DNA of 64,000 bases from Kalmanozyma brasiliensis GHG001 (taxonomy: Eukaryota > Basidiomycota > Ustilaginomycetes > Ustilaginales). The notes below the pieces were generated by a model, which saw nothing but the letters and a program-made list of their open reading frames with translations, was not told where the DNA came from and did not search any database. Shown one piece after another: positions 39,200 through 49,000 of this stretch (the first letter of the stretch is position 1; every line of letters begins with the position of its first letter). The stretch lies in NCBI RefSeq assembly GCF_000497045.1, contig NW_015961951.1, positions 124,001 to 188,000 on the forward strand. Direction: 5' to 3'. The position numbers and the translations under genes were made by a program.

Positions 39200-40339
39200 A
39201 TGCGTGCACGGGCATCATCATCGCTGATCCCAGCGCTGGATCACTTGATCTTGCTGGTCAACGATCCGCCCAAGGCATCCTCTCAACGAACCTCAGCCCT
39301 CGAACGATCCATCCTAGTCTTCTCGGAGCTTGGCTTTCAGGTCAGCCGTGGAGGTCTGCACGCCGACGGTCTCACAAGCAATGCCCTCATCGTCTTTCCC
39401 GACGGAGTGTACATCGAGCTCATCCAATTCGAGCCGACACCAGCACCCGAGTCAGGCGAAAACCAGCAAGACTTTGAGGCGCGGAGAAGGAAGCACTGGT
39501 GGTATCACTGTGCACCCGGCTGGATCGATTGGTGTCTGCAGGATGGAATCTCCGATGGACTGATCGAGAGCATCAATGACAATGCGAAACGGCTGCGGGA
39601 GAGCGCTCTCCAGGAGCTGCAGAGCAATGAGGGGGAGGAGGGTGGGGCCAAGGTCGTCGCTCCAAGGCTTTTGTACAGTGCTCCACAGGAAGGCGGCAGG
39701 ACCACAACGAGGGGCGACGAGATCAAGTGGAAGGTCTCCTTTCCGACCCCGCCGTCTGGCAAGCAGGCTGCATCACCTTTGCCCATCGGCAACGAGAGGT
39801 CAGCAGTGCCGTTCTGGTGCGCCGATCTCACGCCGCGAGACCTCCGCGTGCCGCCCACCTACGCCCACCACCACAATGGCTCTCAAGGGATCGCCGAGAT
39901 CACCTTGCTCTATGCCAAGGACACAGTCACGTCCTACCTTGACGTAAGCCTCGCTCTCAACCAGCCCGTACAACCCGATACTCTCCCCATCACAACCGAC
40001 TTTCAGCTTGTCCCCAACCAAATCCCTCACCGTCTCCTCTCGACCCTCTCTTCCGCACACAAGCCAGACGCCATAGCTGCAGAAGGCATCACTACTAGCT
40101 CGCACCACGATGCAAGTGCGATCTCTGCCGGCGGAGGGAAGCTCATTCGAGCCATCATCAAGGTGGCAGAGGATCCGGAGGACGAGAAATGGGTTCAGGA
40201 GCACGGCGAGGGCTTGTACGAAGTCAGCGTGTACGTGGCCGCAGACAAGCTGCCCGCTAGTGCACCGCCTGACGGCATTGAAAGGACTACTTTCGAAGCT
40301 GGCTTTGGCAGGATCAGACTCAGTCCCATACTTCACTAG
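39200..40339 (+). CDS. Glyoxalase-like domain protein
   Basis: A 379-residue protein with an N-terminal glyoxalase-like (vicinal oxygen chelate) domain of the Glyoxalase_3 type common in fungi. The first strand is ALDHLILLVNDPP, followed by FSELGFQVSRGGLHADGLTSNALIVFPDGVYIELIQF and KHWWYHCAPGWIDWCL. The His of LDHLIL and the Glu of YIELIQF are the usual metal-ligand positions. The second half resembles the paired module, with WCADLTPRDLRVPPTYAHHHNGSQGIAEITLLY. The reaction is unknown; family members are annotated only by fold. The ATG at 39200 is preferred because the upstream frame has no ATG. Confidence 0.75.
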   Translation: MRARASSSLIPALDHLILLVNDPPKASSQRTSALERSILVFSELGFQVSRGGLHADGLTSNALIVFPDGVYIELIQFEPTPAPESGENQQDFEARRRKHWWYHCAPGWIDWCLQDGISDGLIESINDNAKRLRESALQELQSNEGEEGGAKVVAPRLLYSAPQEGGRTTTRGDEIKWKVSFPTPPSGKQAASPLPIGNERSAVPFWCADLTPRDLRVPPTYAHHHNGSQGIAEITLLYAKDTVTSYLDVSLALNQPVQPDTLPITTDFQLVPNQIPHRLLSTLSSAHKPDAIAAEGITTSSHHDASAISAGGGKLIRAIIKVAEDPEDEKWVQEHGEGLYEVSVYVAADKLPASAPPDGIERTTFEAGFGRIRLSPILH

Positions 40340-40822
40340 CACCCACCATTCAATCGGCAATGTCACTTCTTTCTCGAGATTTGTGTAAGCAAGTGAGAGC
40401 ATCCAGCCGTGTGTCGAGGTTCAACTGCAAAAACGCATTGCATATGGAAACATCAATGAAGTGTGCTCAATCGAGCGCCGGTTCCGACACGGAACTCATC
40501 CAGGGCACACCTGTGGCTTGCAGGTCGACCTCTTCCATCTTGGTTCGATCTCATCAAACGGGTTGTCATGAGCAGAGATCGAGCTTCGACTCAAAGAGTT
40601 AGCGCTATCGATGTCATTTGCCGGGATGTTCTTCATCAGCGCAACACAGAGTCGTGGCGCGTGTCTGTGTGAGGCTGCTCAGCTATGAAGGACTATATAG
40701 GTTCAGCGAGGCGTGTCTAGGCTCCGATCTTCGACCACCACTGCCATCGAGCTCGCACTCATAGCCTCTCGCACACCGTCGTCTTCACCATCAAGGTCGT
40801 CCCCTTTGACGAGCGACTCATA
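40340..40822. other. Intergenic before the CxxC-knuckle gene array
   Basis: 483 bases. A TATATA box at 40694-40699 lies 124 bases upstream of the next start codon. Nothing else was recognised. Confidence 0.45.
40694..40699 (+). promoter_or_regulatory. TATA box of the first CxxC-knuckle gene
   Basis: TATATA within GGACTATATAGG, 124 bases before the start codon at 40823. Confidence 0.45.
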
Positions 40823-41122
40823 ATGACTCCTCAGCCAGGTTCGCACAAGATGAAGTGCGAGGCATGCAACCAGAAGCTCTGGAACGTCGCCTTTGACAAC
40901 GGCGAAGCGTTCGTGTGCAAACGCTGCATCGTGACCCGACGTCTTGACATGGAAGACGCGGTCAAAGCGTTCATCGAGTCCGTCACCTCCGACCAAAAGG
41001 ACAAGCACCGTCCTTATTCGATGCTCGAGCTCTTCACTTCGCTCAATGCGATCCAGGGTCTTCTCGCTCAGACGCAGAAGCCTGCTCAGAGCGGCAAGGA
41101 GTCCAATGAGACAAACGAGTAA
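40823..41122 (+). CDS. Small CxxC-knuckle protein 1 (unrecognised family)
   Basis: A 99-residue protein I do not recognise. Two CxxC pairs, C12/C15 and C32/C35, are 16 residues apart (KCEACNQKLW...FVCKRC), which fits a zinc ribbon. After them comes a short helical region (RLDMEDAVKAFIESV, SMLELFTSLNAIQGLL) and a polar C-terminus. No signal peptide. It is the first and shortest of three same-strand genes with this N-terminal design. The stop codon follows ACGA within GAGTAAGC, so a splice donor there and a longer protein are conceivable; no good downstream exon was seen. It could bind a metal and act as an adaptor; that is inference. Confidence 0.6.
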   Translation: MTPQPGSHKMKCEACNQKLWNVAFDNGEAFVCKRCIVTRRLDMEDAVKAFIESVTSDQKDKHRPYSMLELFTSLNAIQGLLAQTQKPAQSGKESNETNE

Positions 41123-41971
41123 GCTTGGCACGTCTCAGGTAAGTCGCGCGTCGTACCACTGCAATGTCTCTCAATCTTTGCTCGTCCCTCACGAATCTAC
41201 TGTGCATCTCTACATCGTCAAAGCTCTCATAGCCACTCGCTTACGAGCGCCTTTATGCTCGTGTTCGAGATGGTCATTTACCCTTCGAACATCCCTTTTA
41301 GTAACCCCATCAAATCGTCGCTTCGCGTGACATCAAAATCAAAGCCACTCTCTCCTCTCACTGCGTGTCCTTGTCTGTGTTCCGGATCGTCTAAATTCGA
41401 TCACCGGATGAGCAGCTGAGTTTTCCGCCGCAACACAAAACGTGCCCAAGGCGTGGTTCACGTTGCAAGCAACCAAGTTCGCTTGCGTGAGCAGCTTCAT
41501 TTCATTTGCGAACAACCGCCGTTCTTTCATCACCGCTCAACTTCATCTCAAACCTTGCAGACTGCATGATTTGTTCAGCGCGTGGTTCTGCCTTGTCCCA
41601 CCGTTCCGCTCCCTTGGCAGCATGGCGCAGCAGCACTTTTGCGGACGCTTCGGTTCGACGCGGAGCAGGATGGGTGGGACGACACGTCTTGCTGCAGGGT
41701 GACAGGACGGTTGTTGCGGAAGCTGCGCAAACAGCTCTGAACTTGGACTCAGCTTTGTCTCGGGGGCTCAGCTCAGCCGAGGATGTCGCTAGCGCTAATG
41801 TGCAGGCAAGCTGGTGCAGTACAAAGACATAAAAGCTCGTTCAATGTAGACGGAGTGGTTAGTCGGTCGCCACATCGTTCTCCCTTCTGACGGCCAGCTC
41901 CATCACTTGATCTTCTTCCAGCGCCATCGCTGACACCGGCTCAACGCATCACCATCTCTCTCAAGAAAACC
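41123..41971. other. Intergenic between CxxC-knuckle genes 1 and 2
   Basis: 849 bases. The stretch 41518-41560 is similar to 51728-51770, upstream of the paralogous gene at 52012. Open frames here have no recognisable features. Confidence 0.45.
41518..41560 (+). repeat. Duplicated upstream segment, copy 1
   Basis: GCCGTTCTTTCAT, then ACTTCAT, then ACCTTGC occur in the same order and spacing at 51728-51770. Both copies lie upstream of related genes (41972 and 52012), consistent with a duplicated promoter. Confidence 0.55.
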
Positions 41972-42514
41972 ATGAGCGGTAATCCCTGCAACACGTGCCG
42001 CGAAGGCCTCTCCGGCGAGACCCACCCGCTCTACAAACCGCACTGCATCACCTGCGATGAGCTGCAGCAGATCACTGGCTGCACCGAGCGCCTCAACGCG
42101 ATCGTTATGACGATGGCGATTGAGCGCGAGCCCGAAGTCATGGAAGCGCACGGCATCGAGCTTCCCCCCGAGCGCATGAAGCACATGGAGGACCTGGCCG
42201 CACTCATCATCCTCCGCAATCAAGAGATCATCAGCCTCTCGCAACGCCAGATGGAACACTCCCAGGAGCGAATCGAGGACGTACATCGTCGACTGATCCT
42301 CACCGTGCTCAACGCAAATCACAATCTGCTGCAGGTGAAGAATCTTTGGAAAGAGATTTTGGACGAGGTCGACGATGAGATTTTGTGGATCCACGATTTG
42401 GAGGACCGAATGGAGGTGAGGGAGGCGTGGAAGGTCGAAACGGACCGAATCGAGGCGGCGATCGACGAGATGGATGTCGTTTATGGGGAGCTTGCCGAAT
42501 GTCTCGATCTGTAA
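41972..42514 (+). CDS. CxxC-knuckle helical protein 2 (unrecognised family)
   Basis: A 180-residue protein I do not recognise. Cysteine pairs C6/C9 and C25/C28 (PCNTCREG...HCITCDEL) sit at the extreme N-terminus, 15 residues apart. The rest is predicted almost wholly helical, with heptad-like stretches (LAALIILRNQEIISLSQRQ; RRLILTVLNANHNLLQVKNLW) and an acidic end. The helical part aligns by eye with the protein at 52012: both have a GI/V-x0-1-LP motif, then an E-x-(S/A)-x-E helix, a V-x-NA motif, Q-x3-4-W, a D-x-E/R-x3-W/I segment and an RI-x3-I helix. The start is the first ATG, after a CA-rich leader. Function unknown. Confidence 0.65.
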   Translation: MSGNPCNTCREGLSGETHPLYKPHCITCDELQQITGCTERLNAIVMTMAIEREPEVMEAHGIELPPERMKHMEDLAALIILRNQEIISLSQRQMEHSQERIEDVHRRLILTVLNANHNLLQVKNLWKEILDEVDDEILWIHDLEDRMEVREAWKVETDRIEAAIDEMDVVYGELAECLDL

Positions 42515-43030
42515 GAGGCTCTGATCGTCGTCATCATCGTCGTCGACAGAAGTGGCTCAGTAGCCCACTTGTACCACTTTTCTCTCAACAATCCACTCCA
42601 ATGTCACTTGTTGCTTTCCTCTCAAGCATTCCGAACCTCACAGCGAGATCTGCGAGGTCGGTGAGCTGCGCTTCGGTAGATACTTTACACGCTTGAATCA
42701 TACACGGGGACGCTCAAACGCGACAAACAGCATGCGTGATAATGAGCTCAGCGGCAATTCTCGCACAAAGGCCCGTTGCGATCTCAGTACGCATGCCTGA
42801 GCGCAAACAAAGAAACAAAGGGGGGAGGAAAAACATCACGCACGCGCTAGCGCGCGAATCACGATCACCCCTGCGCCCTATGGACGAACAATGGGCCCGA
42901 GCTGCGCCTAGCTGCAGTACCGGCACGCCAAACATGAAAAGAAGTGTGTGCCATCATCTCACGACATGTGTTTGCACCGTTGCTTCCTTCCTGTTCACTC
43001 TGAACATTGAGCATCATATCCAGCCCAGCA
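42515..43030. other. Intergenic between CxxC-knuckle genes 2 and 3
   Basis: 516 bases with no recognisable gene, repeat or RNA. Confidence 0.4.
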
Positions 43031-43798
43031 ATGTCATCAACCGAGATCAAGGCGGGCAAAAACTGCAAGATCTGTCAAAAGCAAGTCGATACGCACAGCA
43101 TCGGCTTCGACTTCACATGTCGCAATTGCCAGCACGAATGTCGTCGAGTAGAGCCGATGTATCGCGAGCTCGTTGCGATGCATGTCAAGCAACAGCGCGA
43201 AAACGCTCTCGCCATCAAGGCGATCAAGGACGAACTGGCCGAGTTGAAGAACAGCCTTTCTTCTCGTCAGACTAAGGCTTCGTCCACACTCAAAGGTCTC
43301 AAGGACACCATTGCCGAGGTTGCATCCGAAGTGGCGTGCCTCAAGCAGATCAAGAGCAAGACGGAAAGCGACGAGCGATTGAAGAAACTGGAAAAGGGTA
43401 TGGAACAGCTCAAGAAGGACCTGCAAAGCCTGGATCAGGAGGTGGCAACCGTGTACGCGGAGCAGCAGGACGGTGCCAAATGGTCCGGTGCCATCGCATC
43501 GGCTGAGGTCCAGGAGATCCAGGAGCAAGTCGATGGTATGAAGGACTTTCAGGACAGGCTCAAGGACGCTTTCATCGATCTCACCGGTCCCGAACAGAAG
43601 CAGGTCAGGAAGGACGAGGAACAGCGCGAGAAGGATGCAAAGGAGCTCAGGAACGGCGTGGCGGAGATTCAGGGCTTTATGAAGCAGATGCAGATGGCAT
43701 TTTCCATGCTGCCCGTTGTCACGCCACCCGCGACTCCACAGCAGACGCCAACGACGACGCCACAGACTGTTACCGGTGAAGGGCCAAAGAAGGCTTGA
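43031..43798 (+). CDS. CxxC-knuckle coiled-coil protein 3 (unrecognised family)
   Basis: A 255-residue protein I do not recognise. C12/C15 and C30/C33 (NCKICQKQ...FTCRNCQHEC) form the same N-terminal knuckle pair as in the two upstream genes, 14 residues apart. Residues about 45-215 are a long coiled coil rich in Lys, Glu, Leu and Gln (for example AIKAIKDELAELKNSL, DERLKKLEKGMEQLKKDLQ). The C-terminus is a Pro/Thr-rich tail (VTPPATPQQTPTTTPQ). There is no signal peptide or membrane segment. The design, a small zinc-binding head on a coiled-coil rod, suggests an oligomeric scaffold or adaptor; this is inference. The ATG at 43031 is used because the frame upstream lacks a better one. Confidence 0.65.
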   Translation: MSSTEIKAGKNCKICQKQVDTHSIGFDFTCRNCQHECRRVEPMYRELVAMHVKQQRENALAIKAIKDELAELKNSLSSRQTKASSTLKGLKDTIAEVASEVACLKQIKSKTESDERLKKLEKGMEQLKKDLQSLDQEVATVYAEQQDGAKWSGAIASAEVQEIQEQVDGMKDFQDRLKDAFIDLTGPEQKQVRKDEEQREKDAKELRNGVAEIQGFMKQMQMAFSMLPVVTPPATPQQTPTTTPQTVTGEGPKKA

Positions 43799-43930
43799 AT
43801 GTGCATGATCACTTCCTCGGCCGCATGAAATGATACAATTGGATTTGCTCTGAGCAACTCCGGAAGCACTCAATGAGATTGTGACCAGATATTCCCTCGC
43901 CAGCGGCATTGCATCTGCCGCCAGCACCTC

Positions 43931-45532
43931 TCATGTGTCCGCCGATGCGACATCATTGTAGGTCGTCCAGGCATCTTTTGAACCTTTCCGTCGCAAAAGA
44001 ATGCGCTCCCCACCGTCGCCAAAGTAGCCTTGCTGAGCCCAGTTCTTCAACTCCGCGAGACCGAAAGGACCAAATACTTGGATCTCGGGATCTACTGGGG
44101 TGCCAGCTTCCCGTGCGGCTGCGGCGAGGTACGACGGCGTCCAGCGATACTCCCAATCGCCGGCTGTAGCGTTCAGCTCCGAGCTGCTGGAGGCCGCGTT
44201 AGCTTCCGCAGCAACGGGAGCCGGGTCGTACTTTGCTGCAGGGTCGAAAGTCTGTCGGACGAGACCGGACTTGTGAACGTCGTGCAGGAGCCGCTCGTAG
44301 GTCTGATCATAGATGTCCAGCCTGCCGAATCGGGACATGAGCACCGAAGAGAGGTGCGTGACGTTGTCGACGTCCGATGCTGCCTGTTTGACCTCGTCTG
44401 TGCCATCCGAGCCCTTGCTCTTGGCCGCTTTCTTGCGATCCGCGAGCACTCTGCCCAGCCTCTGCAGTGTCCTCTGGACGGTCTCCGCCCTATGCATGAA
44501 TTCGACCAGCCTCTTCTTGACATCGTCTTCGTCTCCGTCGACCTGCAGCGCCGCTTTCTCTTTGTCGCGTGCTTCTTGATCCCGTTTCTGCTGAGCTTTG
44601 CGCGCCTCCAAGATCTTGATTTTCGAGTAGTTGCCTGTCAGCCATACATCGTGCTGAGCGTCTGGATCGCGCTGGTTCTCGTGGTAGTTGCCTTCGGCAT
44701 CAAATTTGCCCGTACGCATCTCTTCCTTCATATTGAAGCCCGTGACTTTCGGCGCTTTGGACTTGTTGCTCTTCTTAGCTTTCAGAGTGCGTGAGGACGT
44801 GGATAGCGGAGTACCGCCGGGCGATGTGGGTGGTGAACGTTCCGCGAGCGCGTTGAGGTCGACATATTGATCTCGATCTGGATCGCCTACGTCTCGATCG
44901 TCGTCGTCACGTTCGTCTTCATCCTCGAGTTCCAGGTCAGGATCGAGATCGTCGTCGTCCGCATCTCCACCTCTGAGTGCCTCTGCATCATCGTCGGCAG
45001 CATCCACGGCGGATCGCGTCTTTGAACCAAAGTCCTGCCCTTCTCCCAGCTCGCCCAAATTGAGGTGATCGCCGCGCTTCGCATCTTTCTGCTTGCCCTT
45101 GCCGGACTTGGATGCCTTCGGCTCATCGTCTGCTACGTCGAACATGTCCTCGTCGTCATCGTCCCCGCCCGCGCCCGCGGCGTCACCTCTACGCTTCTTC
45201 TCGGCTCTGCGTCGATGTGATCCGGCGTCCGCTTCCGCGTCAGATTCATCCTCGTTCTCGTTGAAGAGGTCGGCACCGTTGGCGTCCGACTCGTCACTTT
45301 CGGAAAGGTCTTCGCCACGATCATCGATGCGCCCGCTCTTCTGATCCCTGCGTATGCGACGTCGCTCCTCTTCTTCTAGCTCGGGGTCGCCATCGAAGAA
45401 GTCGGTCTCTTCGCGTTTGCGCTGTCGCCGCGATGGCTCATCGATTCGAACACGCTTTGACGACGAGCTAGCAGGAGTGGTCGAAGGTCCGGCTGTAGCT
45501 GAAGAAGCTTTGCGCTTGTCTGTGAGCGACAT
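43931..45532 (-). CDS. GYF-domain protein, Lin1/CD2BP2 homologue (U5 snRNP)
   Basis: A 533-residue homologue of yeast Lin1 and human CD2BP2/U5-52K, a protein of the U5 snRNP and tri-snRNP precursor. The first 270 residues are highly charged, with nuclear-type KR clusters (SSKRVRIDEPSRRQRKREE) and long Asp/Glu runs. The conserved middle reads GFNMKEEMRTGKFDAEGNYHEN and DVWLTGN, typical of the family. The C-terminal GYF domain (about 455-525) shows WEYRW, QVFGPFGLAELKNWAQQGYF, which binds Pro-rich ligands. The ATG at 45532 is the family-like start; the upstream frame crosses the promoter. It is divergent from GCN2. Confidence 0.88.
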   Translation of the reverse strand: MSLTDKRKASSATAGPSTTPASSSSKRVRIDEPSRRQRKREETDFFDGDPELEEEERRRIRRDQKSGRIDDRGEDLSESDESDANGADLFNENEDESDAEADAGSHRRRAEKKRRGDAAGAGGDDDDEDMFDVADDEPKASKSGKGKQKDAKRGDHLNLGELGEGQDFGSKTRSAVDAADDDAEALRGGDADDDDLDPDLELEDEDERDDDDRDVGDPDRDQYVDLNALAERSPPTSPGGTPLSTSSRTLKAKKSNKSKAPKVTGFNMKEEMRTGKFDAEGNYHENQRDPDAQHDVWLTGNYSKIKILEARKAQQKRDQEARDKEKAALQVDGDEDDVKKRLVEFMHRAETVQRTLQRLGRVLADRKKAAKSKGSDGTDEVKQAASDVDNVTHLSSVLMSRFGRLDIYDQTYERLLHDVHKSGLVRQTFDPAAKYDPAPVAAEANAASSSSELNATAGDWEYRWTPSYLAAAAREAGTPVDPEIQVFGPFGLAELKNWAQQGYFGDGGERILLRRKGSKDAWTTYNDVASADT

Positions 45533-45905
45533 CTTTGCCACGGTTGCTCGAGAGAGATGAAGAACAGCGAAGTCGAGAGGGAAGGCCCTCAACTCGGATT
45601 TCGGCATGTGGAGCGCTGACCAGCTCCAAATTTCGTCCGTGCGTGGCCGCGCAGAAACCTTAAATTTGCAAGGCAGCAGCTGGCGATATCGATAGCACGC
45701 GACCGTGTCACCTTTGATAGGGTCTGATATGGGCGCCGTCACTCGTTGAGCTATCACCATCACCATCACCTTGACCCTCACCTTCACTTCCGTCACACTC
45801 TCTCGTTTCACGACCATCGGCTTACTTCGTCTGGCTGAGTCGCCATTCTCCTATTGGCCCCCTTCCACCATCATCCCACAGAACTCACATCCTTATCGCA
45901 TCGAG

Positions 45906-45923
45906 ATGCCGTCGAGCCTCTAA
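45906..45923 (+). promoter_or_regulatory. Upstream open reading frame in the probable GCN2 leader
   Basis: ATG CCG TCG AGC CTC TAA, a five-codon frame 155 bases before the GCN2 start. If transcribed in the leader it could lower initiation at the main ATG or make it stress-responsive. Transcript 5' ends are not known from sequence. Confidence 0.4.
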
Positions 45924-45925
45924 GA

Positions 45926-45947
45926 CAACTCCACGCAAGTGGAGTTG
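45926..45947 (+). promoter_or_regulatory. Perfect 9-bp hairpin with GCAA tetraloop
   Basis: CAACTCCAC-GCAA-GTGGAGTTG: a perfect nine-base-pair stem closed by a GNRA-class loop, starting two bases after the stop of the upstream reading frame. A structured leader element or a protein-binding DNA palindrome are both possible. Confidence 0.5.
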
Positions 45948-46077
45948 ATCCTGGCCCTCAACGACTTCGGTGAGCTTGCTCTCTCACTACAGCTGTTGAC
46001 ATCGCACGCGACAAGCAATTCGCATCAAAGCAGCTCAATTCCTCAGAAGCAAATGCAAGCATAGCACCCCACCCACC

Positions 46078-49000
46078 ATGAGGGCTCCAACCTCACCGCC
46101 GTCGCTCTCACCGCAGGAGATCGCAGAGCTTCAACAAACCGAGATCGAAGCCATCGAGTCCATTCTCGACCAAGACTTTTCGCGTGTCGAGCAGAAAGCA
46201 TGGAAGGGCGCCGCCACATCCCAGCTTCACGAATTCCAAGTCGTCCTTCGCCCGGATGAAGAGCGCCTCAAGCCTCTCGTTTGCGCATACGTGCTGTTCC
46301 GACTTCCCACCAAGTATCCCTTCATTGCGCCCACCATCATCATCAAGCAGAACGATGGCAGACACAAGGGTCTTTCAGCGAAGCATCTCACTCAGCTCGG
46401 TGAAGAGCTCAATCGCAAGGTCAAAGAGCTTCTCGGTGCCGAGATGATCTGGGAGCTCATCAGCACTGGTCAGGAGTTCATCAGCCTCAACAACGTCGTA
46501 CCCAAAGAGGTCAGAGATGGCGCACCTTCGCTCAGCTTGGAAGAGGAGATGCAGAGGCGCGCAAAAGAACAAGAAGACCGCCAGGTCCAAGAAGAGCAGC
46601 AAGAACGACTGCGCAAACAACAGGCAGAGACAGAACGTGCCCAGCAGCTGTCCCAGCTGATCCAAGAGGAGGCGAACAAGAAGGTGGCTCTGCTCAAATT
46701 GGAGAAGGATCGCAAGCGCGAGTCGGGCTATTTCGGCCAGCATGGCCCCTCGACTCCCGTCAAGGGTCTCGCTGCCTTCGCTGCGACCGCTTCGGCGACG
46801 AAGGCTGCCCTGGCCGCTACAGCTGCGACATCGTCAGACGAGTCACGTCTCGAGACTCCTGTGCGTGCAGATGGCTTCCAATCCCTTGGCTCGCTATGGC
46901 CGTTTCGCTCACCCGCAGGCCCCGGCGCACCCAACGCGCCATCCACATCCCGCTACCTCTCCGACTTTGAAGAAGTCGAATTCCTTGGCAAAGGAGCTTT
47001 CGGCAGTGTCGTCAAAGCTCGCAACCGTCTCGATGGCCGCTTTTACGCTGTCAAGAAGATCAAGTTGTCAAGCTCGCCAGATGAAGATGAGAGGACGTTG
47101 CGCGAGATCAGTGCCCTAAGCCGTCTCGATCATCCTCACATTGTGCGCTATTCCACTTGCTGGATCGAGGAGACGCACATCCCCGTGGGCGGCCTGGCCG
47201 GAAGCGACACGGACGGCTTCACCTCGGGTCGCACCCTCGAGACCAACACCACCACCAGCAAGACGCATGCATCCGGGCCAAGTCTGTCCATGTCTGCGTT
47301 TGGCAACGGCTTTTCCCGTCTCGCGAATGCAAGCCGACCCAAGAATGGCCGCGACGATTCTTTCCGCGCTACACCCGACTTTGATGACGACGACGATGCC
47401 TTTGCATCTGGAGCCAACTCTTCTAATCTCACTGGCAGCTTCGCCGACATCCGCTTTGCGGACGACGATGATGACAGTATCGATCAGCGCAACAATGGCG
47501 CGTCCTCGCGCGGCAATCTTGCGGCCTCGTTCCATGGCGGACTTCTCGCCCTTCGTACGCCTTCCGACGGAAGCGATGACGACAGTGACGCATCAGCTGA
47601 ACAGGACGACGATGATGTTTCGGAAGAATCAAGCTCAGAGGACGAACTCGGTGCCGACGATTTCAGTCGGATTCGTCTTTCATCACGCAGAGCATCTCGC
47701 ACTGGTCGCTCAGTGTCGAGAGGCGTGAGTGTGGCACCGCCTGCTGGAAGTCATCCTGTCCAGCGTGTCCTCTATATCCAGATGGAGTTCGTCGAGAACC
47801 GGACGCTGCTGGAGGCGATCGAGAAGGGACTGACCGAGGACGAAGCTTGGCGCATCTTGCGTCAGATGGTCGAAGCGCTCGCTCACATCAGCAGCCTTGG
47901 CATCATACATCGTGATCTCAAGCCATCCAACGTCCTCATGTACTCCAACGGCGACGTCAAGATTGGTGATTTCGGCCTTGCCACCAATGCTCTGCAGATC
48001 GCTGACGGCAACCCTGGCAACACCGAAGTCACCGCCGACTTGGCCGAAAGCTCGGATCTGACAGGTGATCTTGGCACCTTCCTGTACACCTCTCCAGAGC
48101 TTCGAGCCAAAGGTGGCGTCAAGTACAACTTCAAAGTCGACGTCTATTCGCTTGGAATCATCTTTTTCGAGATGCTGGCCAGCCAGCGTGTCTATCGAAC
48201 CGGCATGGAGCGCATTCTGTTGATCAGAGAGCTGCGGGACCGAGAAGTCGTGCTCCCAGCGTCGTGGCCACACAGCAAGCTCGAGAAGCAGACCGCGCTT
48301 ATCCGGCAGATGCTCGATCACGATCCCGATCGCAGACCCTCCCCTCTCGAAATCCTGAAGAGCGATCTGCTCCCGCCCAAGATGGAAGACGAGTACATCG
48401 AAGAATGCCTGCGACTCATGGCAAACCCGACCAGTGCTTACAACCATCAGCTCATGGACGCTCTCTTCGGCCGTACTGCTGTCGATCTCGTCCGCGACTT
48501 TACCTTCGACACCGGAGCTGAAACTGATCAAGATACGTCGTTGACCACCGTGGTGTGCGATGTCATTCGGAACGCGGCTCGCCGGCACGGTGCTGTCGAG
48601 TTCACTGCGCCCCTCCTTCTCCCGCCAAATGGCCTCTACTCATCGAACGAAAAGGTCGTGCAAATGCTGGACCGAACCGGACGAGTCGTGCATCTACCCT
48701 ACGATCTGACCGTCCCCTTTGCGCGCGTCTTTGCTCGGAGCAGCAACCAGAGATTCAAACGGTACGAGATCAGCAACGTCTACCGCGAGAACATTGTCGC
48801 TGGTGGTCAGCCTCGTGCGGTGCTGGCCGCTTCTTTCGACATTGTTTCGCCCGAAAAGTCGGCAGCGGCGGAAGCCGAGGCTCTCGCTTTCGTCGAGAAA
48901 GTGCTGGACGAGATCCCCGGAGTCGCGAGCGAGAATTGGGTGATTCACATCAATCACGAGGCGATCCTTTCGATGATCCTCGAACGCGTTCCTGCCAAGC

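Larger units (their letters stand above)
45533..46077. promoter_or_regulatory. Divergent promoter and GCN2 leader
   Basis: 545 bases between the GYF-domain gene and GCN2. It includes a short upstream reading frame and a hairpin in the probable GCN2 leader (listed separately). A donor-like GTGAGC near 45970 and an ATAG near 46065 could define a small leader intron. Confidence 0.5.

Noticed and set aside
45970..45992. Very short GT...AG pair in the GCN2 leader
   Set aside because: About 23 bases is too short for a fungal intron; a longer pairing to an AG near 46065 is possible but unproven.
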